From: Allobosea sp. CRIB-10 | Lineage (GTDB): Bacteria > Pseudomonadota > Alphaproteobacteria > Rhizobiales > Beijerinckiaceae | Direction of reading: 5' to 3' | Length of the DNA: 40,438 nt | NCBI RefSeq assembly: GCF_900112185.1 | Contig: NZ_FOKP01000038.1 | Span: 1 to 40,438 of the forward strand | Part shown: piece after piece, positions 8,659-17,670 of the stretch | Layout: each line of letters begins with the position of its first letter | How positions within the stretch are numbered: position 1 is the first letter of the stretch | Program-made: the position numbers and the translations under genes | The notes under the pieces: generated by a model | The model's input: the letters and a program-made list of their open reading frames with translations, nothing else | Databases searched by the model: none | What the model was told of the DNA's origin: nothing

Positions 8659-10536
8659 TTAGATAGGCAGGCCACGCTTCCGAAGCACTGCCAAAATCGT
8701 CGATACTCCCTCGTTCGGATCGGCCTGGTCGGTTCGCAGGTGAACGTCAGGCTCGACAGGTGCCTCATAATCAGCGCCGATGCCGGTGAAGCGCGGCAGA
8801 TTCCCACTTTTGGCTCGAGCATACATACCCTTCGGATCACGCTGCTGGCAGATCTCAAGCGGCGCGTCGACGAACACCTCGAGGAAACGCTCGGGCCCTA
8901 CTGCCACTCGCGCAGCATCCCGATCGCGTTGAAAGGGCGAGATCAGCGAAACGATCACCACCAAGCCTGCATCGGCCATCAGCGCGGCGACCTCACCAAC
9001 GCGCCGGGTATTCTCCGTGCGGTCTGCATCCGTAAAGCCGAGATCGGCGTTGAGTCCTTGACGCAGGTTATCACCATCGAGGATCGCGGAATGGCGACCG
9101 CGGGTCTGAAGCTGCCGGTCCAGCAGATTGGCGATCGTGCTTTTTCCGGCGCCGGACAAGCCCGTAAGCCAGACGACGAAGGGCACCTGTCCCATCAGCC
9201 GGGCCCGGTCTGCGGGCTTGACGTCGACGGACTGCCAGGGAGTGTCGCCTGCGCGCCGCTCGATCGAGAGCACGACGCCGGCGGCGACCGACCTGCGCGT
9301 CATGCGGTCGACGAGAAGGAAAGCCCCGAGCTCGCGGCTCTCGGCGAAGCTGAGGGCAACGAGCGGAGTCGTCAAATTCAATCGCGCAATGGCGATATCG
9401 TTTGGCTGCACCTCTTCGGCCGGGGTCAGCACGGCCGAAGCGTCGAGATTGAGCACCCCTTCGAGGCGGGTCAAGGTCGCCGAGCTGCGGCCGGTACCGA
9501 TCTGCAGATCATAGGCGCGGTTCGGCTGTGGCCCTTCCGGTGAAAGCCAGACCATGCGCCCGCGCAACTGGGTGGCCAGCGGCAGATCACCCTCCGCTTT
9601 TGTCAGAACCGCGCCTCGCCCCAGGTCGATCTGCGGCAGCAGCTCGACCGCCAGAGGATCCCCGGCCTTCGCCATCGGGCTAATCTCGCCCGCACGCCAA
9701 AGGCGCGTCACCTTCGCCCTCAGGCCAAGCTCTGAGACGAGGTCGTCTCCTTCACGAATTGTGCCGGCTTCGAGCGTACCATAAGAGACGCGGCCACCGC
9801 CTTCGAAGCGCCCTGTCAGGCTGATCGGCAGGATCGTGCGCTCGCCGCATGTCGTAGGCGTAGGTTCAAAGTTTTCGAGCACGTCCAGTAGCGTTGGGCC
9901 CGCATACCAGGGTGTGGTTTCGCTTAGCGTCACGACATTGGCCCCGAGTTTCGCTGAGATCGGGATTGCCGCCGCCACGTTCATGGAGAGCACGCCGACG
10001 AGTTGGCGCAATTCGGCGACAATGGTGCCGAACCTTGCCTTGGCATCATCGACGAGGTCGATCTTGTTCACCGCAAGGACCACATCTTTGACGCCGAACA
10101 GCGAGGCGATCGCGAGGTGGCGACGCGTCTGGATCTGAACGCCATCCTTGGCCGAGATCAGCACTACCGCTAGCTGCGTTTGCGACGCGGCCGCCGCCTG
10201 ATTGCGTGTGTACTGCTCATGACCGGGCGCGTCGGCGATGAGAAAAGACCGCTTCAGCGTCGCAAAATAGCGATAGGCGACGTCGATCGTGATGCCCTGT
10301 TCACGCTCGCTCTTGAGGCCATCGACCAGGAAGGACAAATCCAAATCAGCCCCACCGCTGGAGCGCAGAGCCTCTTCGAGATGATCCTCGAAAACAGCCC
10401 CGGATTCGAGCAGCAGCCGGCCGATCAACGTCGACTTGCCATCGTCCACCGACCCGCAGGTCATGAGGCGCAAGCGCGCCCTGCCGTGGGTCGACAGCTT
10501 CAGATCCGCCCCCTGCGAAGACTGGGACGGCAGCAT
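8659..10536 (-). CDS. cysNC: Bifunctional sulfate adenylyltransferase subunit 1 / adenylylsulfate kinase (CysN-CysC, NodQ type)
   Basis: A 625-residue fusion. Residues ~20-440 are the EF-Tu-like GTPase subunit of ATP sulfurylase: G1 GSVDDGKST (28-36), G3 DAPGHEQY (102-109) and G4 NKID (157-160), followed by beta-barrel domains. Residues ~448-625 are APS kinase: P-loop GLSGAGKST (459-467), LDGDNLRQGLNADLGF, and the lid/APS-binding RDPKGMYARAKSG. With CysD it converts sulfate and ATP to APS, then phosphorylates APS to PAPS. Its ATG overlaps the cysD stop (TGATG), so translation is probably coupled. In Rhizobium the same fusion is NodQ and supplies PAPS for glycan sulfation. No sulfite-forming reductase gene is nearby, so use as a sulfate donor rather than for cysteine synthesis is likely here. 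Confidence 0.95.
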   Translation of the reverse strand: MLPSQSSQGADLKLSTHGRARLRLMTCGSVDDGKSTLIGRLLLESGAVFEDHLEEALRSSGGADLDLSFLVDGLKSEREQGITIDVAYRYFATLKRSFLIADAPGHEQYTRNQAAAASQTQLAVVLISAKDGVQIQTRRHLAIASLFGVKDVVLAVNKIDLVDDAKARFGTIVAELRQLVGVLSMNVAAAIPISAKLGANVVTLSETTPWYAGPTLLDVLENFEPTPTTCGERTILPISLTGRFEGGGRVSYGTLEAGTIREGDDLVSELGLRAKVTRLWRAGEISPMAKAGDPLAVELLPQIDLGRGAVLTKAEGDLPLATQLRGRMVWLSPEGPQPNRAYDLQIGTGRSSATLTRLEGVLNLDASAVLTPAEEVQPNDIAIARLNLTTPLVALSFAESRELGAFLLVDRMTRRSVAAGVVLSIERRAGDTPWQSVDVKPADRARLMGQVPFVVWLTGLSGAGKSTIANLLDRQLQTRGRHSAILDGDNLRQGLNADLGFTDADRTENTRRVGEVAALMADAGLVVIVSLISPFQRDRDAARVAVGPERFLEVFVDAPLEICQQRDPKGMYARAKSGNLPRFTGIGADYEAPVEPDVHLRTDQADPNEGVSTILAVLRKRGLPI

Positions 10537-11429
10537 CAGAAGTAACCCTCACGCTTCTTGTCTTCCATCGAAGAGCCGACATGGTCGATGATGCGACCCA
10601 CCCGCTCGGAGCGCTTGCTGGCCAACAGCTCGGCGATGATGTCTTCGAGGGTTTCTGCGCTGGATTCGATCGCGGCAGTGAGCGGATAGCAGCCGAGTGT
10701 TCGAAACCGCACTTTCATCTCCTCGACACGCTCCTCCGCCCGTACGGGCAGGCGATCGTCGTCGACCATGATGAGTTGGCCATTCCTGCGAATGACGGGG
10801 CGCTTCTGGGCGAAGTAAAGTGGGACGACCGCGATGCCCTCCGCCAGAATGTACCGCCAGATATCCAGTTCGGTCCAATTCGATAGCGGGAAGCAGCGCA
10901 TGGTCGCGCCCGGCTCGAGCTGGGTGTTGTAGAGATTGAAGAATTCCGGCCGCTGATTGCGGGGATCCCAAACATGTCCCGGCTCTCGCAGCGAAAACAC
11001 GCGCTCTTTTGATCTCGACCGCTCCTCGTCTCGCCGCGCTCCCCCGATCGCGACGTCGAAACCGTGACGATCGATCGCCTGACGTAGCGGGACGGTCTTC
11101 ATCAGCGCGGTGTAGTGGGACGCATCATGATCGAAGGGATTGATGCCTTCGTCCAGTGCAGCTTGGTTGATCTCTTCGATCAGCTTCACACCGGCCGCTT
11201 CGACGATGTTGTCCCGAAACGAGATCATCTCCCGGAACTTGAAGGTCGTGTTGATATGCATGAGAGGCAGAGGAATCGCTGTCGGGGCAAAAGCCTTCCT
11301 CGCCAGATGCAGCAGCACGGATGAATCCTTGCCGACCGAATACAGCATCACCGGACGCTGAAACAGAGCTCGAGCCTCCCTTAAAATTCGAATCGATTCC
11401 GCTTCAAGCGCGCGGAGGTGAGCGTCCAT
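10536..11429 (-). CDS. cysD: Sulfate adenylyltransferase subunit 2 (CysD/NodP type)
   Basis: A 297-residue protein matching the usual length of CysD, the catalytic ATP-pyrophosphatase subunit of the GTPase-linked ATP sulfurylase. Visible motifs are the PP-loop SVGKDSSVLLHLA (31-43), LMHINTTFKFREMI, the conserved GGARRDEERSRSKERVFS block and the C-terminal EGYF end. It forms the heterodimer with the CysN domain and makes APS from sulfate and ATP in the cytoplasm. The ATG at 11429 follows an AGGA sequence about 11 bases upstream. It is the first gene after a 171-base gap, and so may have its own promoter. Confidence 0.95.
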   Translation of the reverse strand: MDAHLRALEAESIRILREARALFQRPVMLYSVGKDSSVLLHLARKAFAPTAIPLPLMHINTTFKFREMISFRDNIVEAAGVKLIEEINQAALDEGINPFDHDASHYTALMKTVPLRQAIDRHGFDVAIGGARRDEERSRSKERVFSLREPGHVWDPRNQRPEFFNLYNTQLEPGATMRCFPLSNWTELDIWRYILAEGIAVVPLYFAQKRPVIRRNGQLIMVDDDRLPVRAEERVEEMKVRFRTLGCYPLTAAIESSAETLEDIIAELLASKRSERVGRIIDHVGSSMEDKKREGYF

Positions 11430-11517
11430 CGAGAAGGTCCTGTAGCGAGCTCGCGGCGGGCCATGAGGGTATAGAACTGCCTTGAGCCCGGCCCTTTTGC
11501 GGATGCACGGTGGCGTT

Positions 11518-11523
11518 TGTCAA
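11518..11523 (-). promoter_or_regulatory. Possible -35 element upstream of cysD
   Basis: A perfect TTGACA hexamer on the minus strand lies about 90 bases upstream of the cysD ATG, in the 171-base gap after the GT2 gene. The sequence 17 bases downstream (GCAAAA) is a poor -10 match, so this is only a weak candidate for separate transcription of the sulfation genes. Confidence 0.25.
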
Positions 11524-11600
11524 TTGCAAACAGGCGCGGCGAAGCCGTCGACCCCGACCGCGGCATCTTCGAAGAGACCGAAGCCCAACACCTGTCGCGC

Positions 11601-13022
11601 CTAAGGCGATGACCTGGCCCAATCGGGCAGCAAATGATGCCCAGACGTCGCCATGGCCGCTTGGTTCGTCAGGCGGGGGTGCCCGGCCGGATCTTCATTC
11701 AGAAAATCGCGCCAGCGCTGCAGGAAAAGGCTGATATCGGATCCCGAGCGATGCTCCAACGCAGCATCCGCGTTCACTATCAGCTCGGCATCGGGTGTGT
11801 GTATGATCCGGTATCCGAGCATTCTCAGCCTCAGACAGGCGTCGAGATCGTAAAGGTTGGTCTCGAAGCGTTCGTCGAACCCGCCGATCCGCTCCAAAAC
11901 ACTCCTGCGGGTTGCGAGGACCGTGCCCGGCACCATGGAGCATTCGTGCTGAACGTCCGGTAGAGACAAGCCCAATCCTGCCACCATGGCCGCATTCCGA
12001 GAAACTAAGGCCCGCCTCTGATCTTCGCTTGCGATTCCGATCGGCTTAACTGCGCCGTTGCGATCGAGAAGCCGTGCCCCGACGGCTCCGACATCGTCGA
12101 TCATCGCGAAACTCATCAGCGCACGCAGCCAATCCTGATCATGCGCGGCCGCGTCGCTATCGACGAAGATCACATGGTCGGTTTTCGATCGGCGCCAAAG
12201 TTCATTCAGTCGTTGCACCCGCCCATTCCCGGCATCCACGGCGACGCGTTCGACGGCAAACGGCCAGCGCGGATCCGGACAAACTCCGTGGTCTCCTCCA
12301 TAGCTTTCCACAAGGATCGTGAGCCGGTCAGCCGGCCAGGAATCTCCATCCAAGCCCTCGATGAAGCTCGGCACGATGGGCATTTTTGAAGCGCCGAAGC
12401 GACCTTCCTGCACGGGGGCAGGCACGACGATGCTGAGAGGCGGATAGTCAACGAAGCGCCTCGACATGTGCGAAATTCCCGCAGCCTGGCCGGGAACAAT
12501 CTCGCTTTCGGCATCGACTTCCGCCATCCAGGCGGCGGCGATCGCTTGCCTGGCGTGCGCTGTGGCGCGTCGCACGCGTTCGCCTCTGCTGCTGAGAATA
12601 TCCGGAATGCGTCCGATACCGTGACCGGCGGAAACCGCCCTCAGCAGAAATTCGTAAGTGAACGCCTCCGATCGAGCGTCACACCGCGTTGCAACGGCCT
12701 CGAAAACCCGCGCCTGAACGAGCAGCGGCCACCCAATATAGTCGATCGCCAAGAGCTGCGTCAGATCGAACTCGGGTTTGAGGACGGTCTGGAAATGTTG
12801 GCAGTCCTCGCCGGAGACGACGACCTCGTCGCCGAAGAAGATTGTGATGTCCGGCCTCGTCGCGGCGGCCCGCATCAGCATCGGATTCAACTTCGGATTG
12901 ATGCGGCAGCCCCGGTCCGCCAGCACCACCCACTCGTCCGATGGCTCCGTGACGATCGTCCACGGGACTTCCTGGTTGCCTCTATCGGTGAGGGCGATCG
13001 ACTGGAGCGCGAACGGCGACAT
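11601..13022 (-). CDS. GT2 glycosyltransferase with a truncated, degenerate second GT2 domain
   Basis: About 473 residues. The C-terminal half is a GT2 (GT-A) enzyme: LSIVVPAPVQE, then KTDHVIFVDSDAAAHDQDWL carrying the DxD, and IGGFDERFETNLYDLDACLR as the acceptor-side block. The N-terminal ~170 residues resemble the latter half of another GT2 domain (SDEWVVLADRGCRINPKL, LKPEFDLTQLLAIDYIGWPL) but lack its nucleotide-binding first half. The position normally occupied by DxD reads ADRG, so this part is probably not catalytic. Tandem GT2 proteins of this kind occur in O-antigen clusters. ATG 13022 has GGAA upstream; a start at 13079 would overlap the preceding gene by 34 bases. The sugar specificity is unknown. 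Confidence 0.8.
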   Translation of the reverse strand: MSPFALQSIALTDRGNQEVPWTIVTEPSDEWVVLADRGCRINPKLNPMLMRAAATRPDITIFFGDEVVVSGEDCQHFQTVLKPEFDLTQLLAIDYIGWPLLVQARVFEAVATRCDARSEAFTYEFLLRAVSAGHGIGRIPDILSSRGERVRRATAHARQAIAAAWMAEVDAESEIVPGQAAGISHMSRRFVDYPPLSIVVPAPVQEGRFGASKMPIVPSFIEGLDGDSWPADRLTILVESYGGDHGVCPDPRWPFAVERVAVDAGNGRVQRLNELWRRSKTDHVIFVDSDAAAHDQDWLRALMSFAMIDDVGAVGARLLDRNGAVKPIGIASEDQRRALVSRNAAMVAGLGLSLPDVQHECSMVPGTVLATRRSVLERIGGFDERFETNLYDLDACLRLRMLGYRIIHTPDAELIVNADAALEHRSGSDISLFLQRWRDFLNEDPAGHPRLTNQAAMATSGHHLLPDWARSSP

Positions 13023-13045
13023 GCGGGATTTCCAGCAGCCGGTGA

Positions 13046-15700
13046 CTAGATCGCGTAGATGGTTGGTGGCTCGGACCATGCCCGCATTAGGCTGGCGTTC
13101 ATGCGTGAGGCCACCGCTTTCGCCGATAAGGTATCGCGAACCATCGCACGGGCGGCGCCCGCCAGCTCGCGCTGTTTCGATCGGCTCAGACGGGCCGCAG
13201 AGGCGAGACAGAATGCAAAATGGTCTTCGTCAACCGCCGCCCAGATTGTGCCTGCGCGGTAGGGCCCGATGTCGGAGGATAGACGGAACTCCTGGAATTC
13301 GACCGGAAAGCCGGTTTCTTCAGTTAGGAAGTCGCAGCTGCCGCCATAATTCGTCGCGACGACACGCTTGCCACGTGCCAGAGCCTCAGCGATGGTCAGC
13401 CCGAAACCCTCGCAGCAATGGCTGGATGCGTAGATTTCCGCAAGATCGAGCAACACACCTATTTCCGTGGTCGACATGTTTTGATCGATTAGCACGACAT
13501 TGTCCGAATAAACGAGCAATTGCTGGAGCTCGAGCCAGTCAGGCGAACTTTGTCGAAGATTCTTCGTCTTTAGGAGCAGCTTCCAGCCCTCGCGAGCCAA
13601 GCCGCTTTTCGCAAATGCGCGTATAAGGCCTTGGGGGTTTTTGCGGGCGACATAGCTGGAAGCGTCGAACACATAGAGAATCAGACGGTCGGACCCGGCT
13701 AGGCCGAGGCGGGCGGCCATCTGAGCCATGCTTCGATCGCTCGCGCTCATAGAAACGGGTTCGACGACATGCGGCACGATATCGATCGGCTTGTCCGTCA
13801 CGGCGGCGTAGCTTTCCCCACAAAAGCGGCTGGGCGCCCAGATACGATCGACCTGATGAAAGCCCTTGATGAGATAGTCCGGTATCGTGCGCGATTCCCA
13901 CACGAACAGACCAATGCGCGATCGGGCGGCGGCGATGAGCTGCAATTGACGCTCGTTCAGCAGAGTGCCCCAAGCGTCAGGGTTCAGATGGATGATGGCG
14001 ATGTCACAGTCGCCATCGAAATCAGCGAAGTCGACTGATGGAACCATGCGGCGATACGCATTGAACGGGCGGTGGATGCTGTATACGCCGAGTTGCAGCC
14101 TGCGCTGCATGAGCGCGCTCACATAACCACGCGCCGCGAAGCCAAGTCCATTGTCGTAATTCAGCGGTCCGAAGTAGCCGATCCTAGGCGCCGAGGCGCT
14201 TTCTATGTCGGTGTGGTCGGAGAGCAGCGCTTCTGACGGGGTGTCAGCATCGACAATCGGCTGAAGCCAAGTCTGTAGCAATGCGTGCACGAGCGAGACA
14301 TCATAACCCTTGGCACTGAGAGCCGCTTCCCAACCGTTCTTATCAACGCCTTGAATGGTGTCGCGGATCGCCATGACCTTGATGAACGGAAACCCGCGAG
14401 TAAGCAGGCCCTTCCAATCGTGCAAGGTCGGGTTGTGGAGCGCGTTGGTCGGGAACAGCACCTCGACCGTGAGGCCGGCCGCCTGCAAGCGAGAGGCCAT
14501 TTTTACTTCGAACGTATCGATGACGTCCATCTTGTCGGCGAAGGAAACGACGTCCAGCATGAATTCATGGAAGGCAACTGATACGAGCGCGGCTCGTTTG
14601 ATGGCAAGGAAGTAGCTCTGAACGTGCCATCCCCGCTCGCGATTTTCGGTCAGGCCCACGATATCGGCGCCGCTGAGACGAATTCGGCGGATGACGTCCC
14701 CGAATGCGGCCTGATCCACCGGACCGATCAGGCTGTCGTTCAGCAGATAAAGGATTTCAGCATTGCCGAGCTCGCGATGCCGACGCAACAGATGTGACCA
14801 GGCTGCGAAATCATAGCCGATGTTCTGACGCACGAAGACGCAGGTTACTAATGAAGACAGCCATGGCTCCGTCGATTGGAGAGGGCGATCGGCCGCCACG
14901 ATCAGGATGACGCTGATCCCTTCGGCGTGCAGTGCGCTCAGATAAGTCCGCAGGTGGGGCTTGAGCCGCCCGTCCAGCGAGTGCGTGACGAACAGGGCGA
15001 TCTCATTACCAAGGGCGGGGAGACGGTCGGGTCCGAAGAGCTGGGCCTCCTCGACAGGCCTGCCGTGAACGAAGCGGAACGATCGCAGACACGGGGCTAG
15101 GCCTTGGTGACGCCCGTGATGAAGGAAGTGCACAAGTGGATTGGTCCCTTTGGGGAGATCGTCTGCGTTCTGTTCACCGTACCAGCGCGTCGCGAAATCA
15201 GGTGACGGATCGGCTCCCTCGGCGGCGCCGATCCGCAAATAATGCGAAAGCGGGTCGAGCCCGGATCCCCGCGCGTCAGGGTTTGCAGTCAAATACCATC
15301 GCGGATCAAAATAGGGATTGGTGCGCCGGCCCTCTGTTTGCCAGGTCATGATGTAGTGGAGCAGGGGGTTCAGGCCGGATGCTTTAACATCCGCGTTCTG
15401 CGCGAGATACCATTCCGAATCGAACAGCGGATGAGGCCAACGTCCTTCCTCCGCTGCGGTACGAAGATAATGAGATATAGGATCGGCAGGGGCCGTTTCG
15501 AACTGCGCTTGATAGAAGGGCGCGTCAAAGATGCCGCTTGCCGCAACACGCCGCCGAGCACGCCAGAAGCGAAACTGGGCTAAGAGCTCGATTGTGAGTT
15601 CGGGGAAGCGGAAGCTGGCTGCCAAACGCACGATGCGAATCAGGCCAGGGATGATCGGCCAAGCGATCGCGCTCTGTCGAATAAGTGTTCTACGTCGCAT
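13046..15700 (-). CDS. Large rhamnan-synthesis-F-like + GT4 glycosyltransferase fusion
   Basis: About 884 residues in three parts. Residues ~60-215 hold three to four repeats of a short module (DSEWYLAQNADVKASGLNPL, FDPRWYLTANPDA and related) found at the N-terminus of many surface-glycan glycosyltransferases. Residues ~235-470 resemble RgpF/rhamnan synthesis protein F (ALFVTHSLDGRLKPHLRTYL, RQNIGYDFAAWSHLL, LYLLNDSLIGP). Residues ~505-870 are GT4 (IGYFGPLNYDNGLGFAARGY, and the E-x7-E in CCEGFGLTIAEALARGK). RgpF-type proteins act in synthesis of rhamnose-rich polymers. ATG 15700 was preferred over GTG 15706 because CAGGG lies at a suitable distance from it. A 220-base gap separates it from the RgpF-like gene upstream. 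Confidence 0.85.
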   Translation of the reverse strand: MRRRTLIRQSAIAWPIIPGLIRIVRLAASFRFPELTIELLAQFRFWRARRRVAASGIFDAPFYQAQFETAPADPISHYLRTAAEEGRWPHPLFDSEWYLAQNADVKASGLNPLLHYIMTWQTEGRRTNPYFDPRWYLTANPDARGSGLDPLSHYLRIGAAEGADPSPDFATRWYGEQNADDLPKGTNPLVHFLHHGRHQGLAPCLRSFRFVHGRPVEEAQLFGPDRLPALGNEIALFVTHSLDGRLKPHLRTYLSALHAEGISVILIVAADRPLQSTEPWLSSLVTCVFVRQNIGYDFAAWSHLLRRHRELGNAEILYLLNDSLIGPVDQAAFGDVIRRIRLSGADIVGLTENRERGWHVQSYFLAIKRAALVSVAFHEFMLDVVSFADKMDVIDTFEVKMASRLQAAGLTVEVLFPTNALHNPTLHDWKGLLTRGFPFIKVMAIRDTIQGVDKNGWEAALSAKGYDVSLVHALLQTWLQPIVDADTPSEALLSDHTDIESASAPRIGYFGPLNYDNGLGFAARGYVSALMQRRLQLGVYSIHRPFNAYRRMVPSVDFADFDGDCDIAIIHLNPDAWGTLLNERQLQLIAAARSRIGLFVWESRTIPDYLIKGFHQVDRIWAPSRFCGESYAAVTDKPIDIVPHVVEPVSMSASDRSMAQMAARLGLAGSDRLILYVFDASSYVARKNPQGLIRAFAKSGLAREGWKLLLKTKNLRQSSPDWLELQQLLVYSDNVVLIDQNMSTTEIGVLLDLAEIYASSHCCEGFGLTIAEALARGKRVVATNYGGSCDFLTEETGFPVEFQEFRLSSDIGPYRAGTIWAAVDEDHFAFCLASAARLSRSKQRELAGAARAMVRDTLSAKAVASRMNASLMRAWSEPPTIYAI

Positions 15701-15920
15701 ACACACCCTGCGTTGAGCTTGATCGACATGTCGCTGCCAGGCGGCGGAGAGCCGCCAAGCGTGCCACGGTCCGTTCGGACATCCGGATTAGACGCTTCCA
15801 CAATATTCCGCATTCGACCACACCAAATGCCGGGACATAGCCCTGCCCAGAGCGACCGATTTCTGGACCAATCGATGAATGCGCAGCACTTCTCCCGCGA
15901 ACGCATCTGCGTGGAGAGTT

Positions 15921-16784
15921 CTAGAGGACGCGCCCGCGGGTGTCACGGACCGTATAGCCGCGTGACCAGGCCGCGATCGTGAAGCAGCGTTCGATGGCAT
16001 GGTGTAGCGTGCCATCGAGCTGGGCTGCCTCCGGTTCGAAGGAAGCGGGCTGAAGCCGAAGCTCACGTAGCGGCTTGAGCGCCTTCGGCCTGAACCAGAA
16101 CATCGAACCCTCAAAAAAGCCGAGCCTCATAGCGTCTTCCGCATTCATCGTCCTTGCAATGGTCAGGACGCGATCCCGATTGGCCATCCAATACACGGGG
16201 TCGGTGCGGAAGCAGTCTCTCCACCCAACCAATCCCGTTTCGGGCTCTTCAAACGCGTGCAGCATGCGATAGGTCGCGGAGCGCTCGCCACATAGCGAAG
16301 CAAAAAGCAGTTTGCGTCGCAGATCGCCGTCGAGCAGATGCGGGCTGCGCTTGGTATGAAGCTTCAGCACCGCGTCGAACGTGTCGAAGACGCCCGCAGA
16401 GAGTAGCGACAAGAAAGGTGCGATGTCGCGACCTCGGTTTTCACAAGGGTGCAGATGGATCTCGTCGAGGCCGCTAAGACGTTTTGCGAGTTCCGCCGCC
16501 TTGTCATGAGGAACAGTCAGATGGATCGGCACGGTCTGTTCGAAAACGCCACGCAACTCGATGATCTCTTCGACCAGGTCGAGGTAGAAGACATGTGCGA
16601 CGAAAGCGATGTTCAGCTTCGGGGTGCGAGGCCGGGTGCCAAAGGCAGCCAATTCACGCCTTATCTTCTTGCCACCGTTGGATACGAAGAGTCGACCGAG
16701 GGTATTAGCCTTCAATTTCTGCCAATAATGTCGTGTGATAGCCAAAGCTCGGTGAGTTCTGGATAGATGCATGTCAGACGCCAT
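15921..16784 (-). CDS. Rhamnan synthesis F (RgpF)-like protein
   Basis: About 287 residues. Recognisable RgpF features are LNIAFVAHVFYLDLVEEII, ENRGRDIAPFLSLL, AVLKLHTKRSPH and GFFEGSMFWFRPKAL. RgpF-family proteins are found in rhamnose-glucose polysaccharide and O-antigen clusters, where they are needed to modify or extend the chain. The ABC exporter ATPase stops 48 bases upstream of its longest possible frame (TTG 16859); ATG 16784 is the more conservative start. It shares its fold with the middle domain of the next gene (13046-15700), so the two may act on similar acceptors. The exact linkage made is unknown. Confidence 0.8.
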   Translation of the reverse strand: MASDMHLSRTHRALAITRHYWQKLKANTLGRLFVSNGGKKIRRELAAFGTRPRTPKLNIAFVAHVFYLDLVEEIIELRGVFEQTVPIHLTVPHDKAAELAKRLSGLDEIHLHPCENRGRDIAPFLSLLSAGVFDTFDAVLKLHTKRSPHLLDGDLRRKLLFASLCGERSATYRMLHAFEEPETGLVGWRDCFRTDPVYWMANRDRVLTIARTMNAEDAMRLGFFEGSMFWFRPKALKPLRELRLQPASFEPEAAQLDGTLHHAIERCFTIAAWSRGYTVRDTRGRVL

Positions 16785-16907
16785 GCTTGGCCCAGCCGAG
16801 ATTGAAATCCGGGTTTCGATCTCGATTAGGTAAATGAGCCGCCTGCGAACCGAGTTCAAGACGGCCGCGAGGAAAACCGGCCTGCTGCTTATCTTCGCCG
16901 CGGCAAC

Positions 16908-17663
16908 TCACTTGTCTTTGTCCGCCTTGTAAGCGGCGAGAACGGCTTCGGGTGAACCGTCCATCATCAGACGTCCGCTCTTCATCCAAAGCGCTCGCGT
17001 ACACAGACGTTCGATCGTCGTGTTGTCGTGGGATGCCAGAAACATGATGCTGGCCTTCTCGATGAGTTGCTGTAGCCTCTTCTGCGCTTTCTCAGCGAAG
17101 GCGGCGTCGCCAGCGCCAATGATTTCATCGATCACGAGAATTTCCGGGTGCACCGCCGTCGAAACCGCAAACGCCAGGCGCAGCATCATGCCACTGGAAT
17201 AGGTTCGGATCGGAAGCGAGAGAAACTCGCCGAGTTCACTGAACTCCTCGATGTCGGGGATCAGCGCTTGCGCCTGCTTGCGATTGAGGCCGAGCATGAT
17301 GCCGCGCATCTCGATGTTCTCATAGCCGGTCGCGTCCGTGTCCATTCCCATCGACAGATCGATCAGCGATGACACGCGGCCAGAGATGACTGCACGCCCC
17401 GACGTTGGGGGATACACACGGCTCAGTACCCGCAGCAGAGTGCTTTTTCCGGCGCCGTTCCCGCCAACGATGCCAATGCGGTCTCCATCTGCGGCTTCAA
17501 AGCTGACTTCTTTCAGCGCGTTGACGACCTGAACACTGCTGTCGTGTACATCCTGCAATCCGCCGCCGACCGTCCGACGGAGGATCTCGCTTTTGAGAGC
17601 CCGGCCACGCGTATTGTAGATGGCCAATTCGACACCGGTTTTGTCGAGGATGATATGAGCCAT
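16908..17663 (-). CDS. Polysaccharide ABC exporter, ATP-binding subunit (Wzt/KpsT type, short form)
   Basis: 251 residues. Walker A is GGNGAGKST (67-75), the ABC signature lies in YSSGMMLRLAFA (~155-166), and Walker B is ILVIDEIIGAGD (~175-186). The signature and the late beta-strand start place it in the Wzt/TagH/KpsT branch that exports lipid-linked or lipid-anchored polysaccharide. It lacks the ~180-residue C-terminal carbohydrate-binding domain of Wzt proteins that recognise a terminal chain modification. The ATG at 17663 follows GAGGGTAAA, a good ribosome binding site, and lies 7 bases after the permease stop. It powers export across the inner membrane with the permease encoded just upstream. 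Confidence 0.92.
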   Translation of the reverse strand: MAHIILDKTGVELAIYNTRGRALKSEILRRTVGGGLQDVHDSSVQVVNALKEVSFEAADGDRIGIVGGNGAGKSTLLRVLSRVYPPTSGRAVISGRVSSLIDLSMGMDTDATGYENIEMRGIMLGLNRKQAQALIPDIEEFSELGEFLSLPIRTYSSGMMLRLAFAVSTAVHPEILVIDEIIGAGDAAFAEKAQKRLQQLIEKASIMFLASHDNTTIERLCTRALWMKSGRLMMDGSPEAVLAAYKADKDK

Positions 17664-17670
17664 TTTACCC

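Noticed and set aside
8374..9543. A 389-codon plus-strand frame antisense to cysNC and the sulfotransferase
   Set aside because: It spans two genes with conserved motifs on the other strand and shows no motif of its own.
10536..11429. Sulfate activation genes read as part of cysteine biosynthesis
   Set aside because: No cysH, cysI, cysG or sulfate transporter gene is adjacent, while a sulfotransferase and glycosyltransferases are. A housekeeping role cannot be fully excluded without the rest of the genome.
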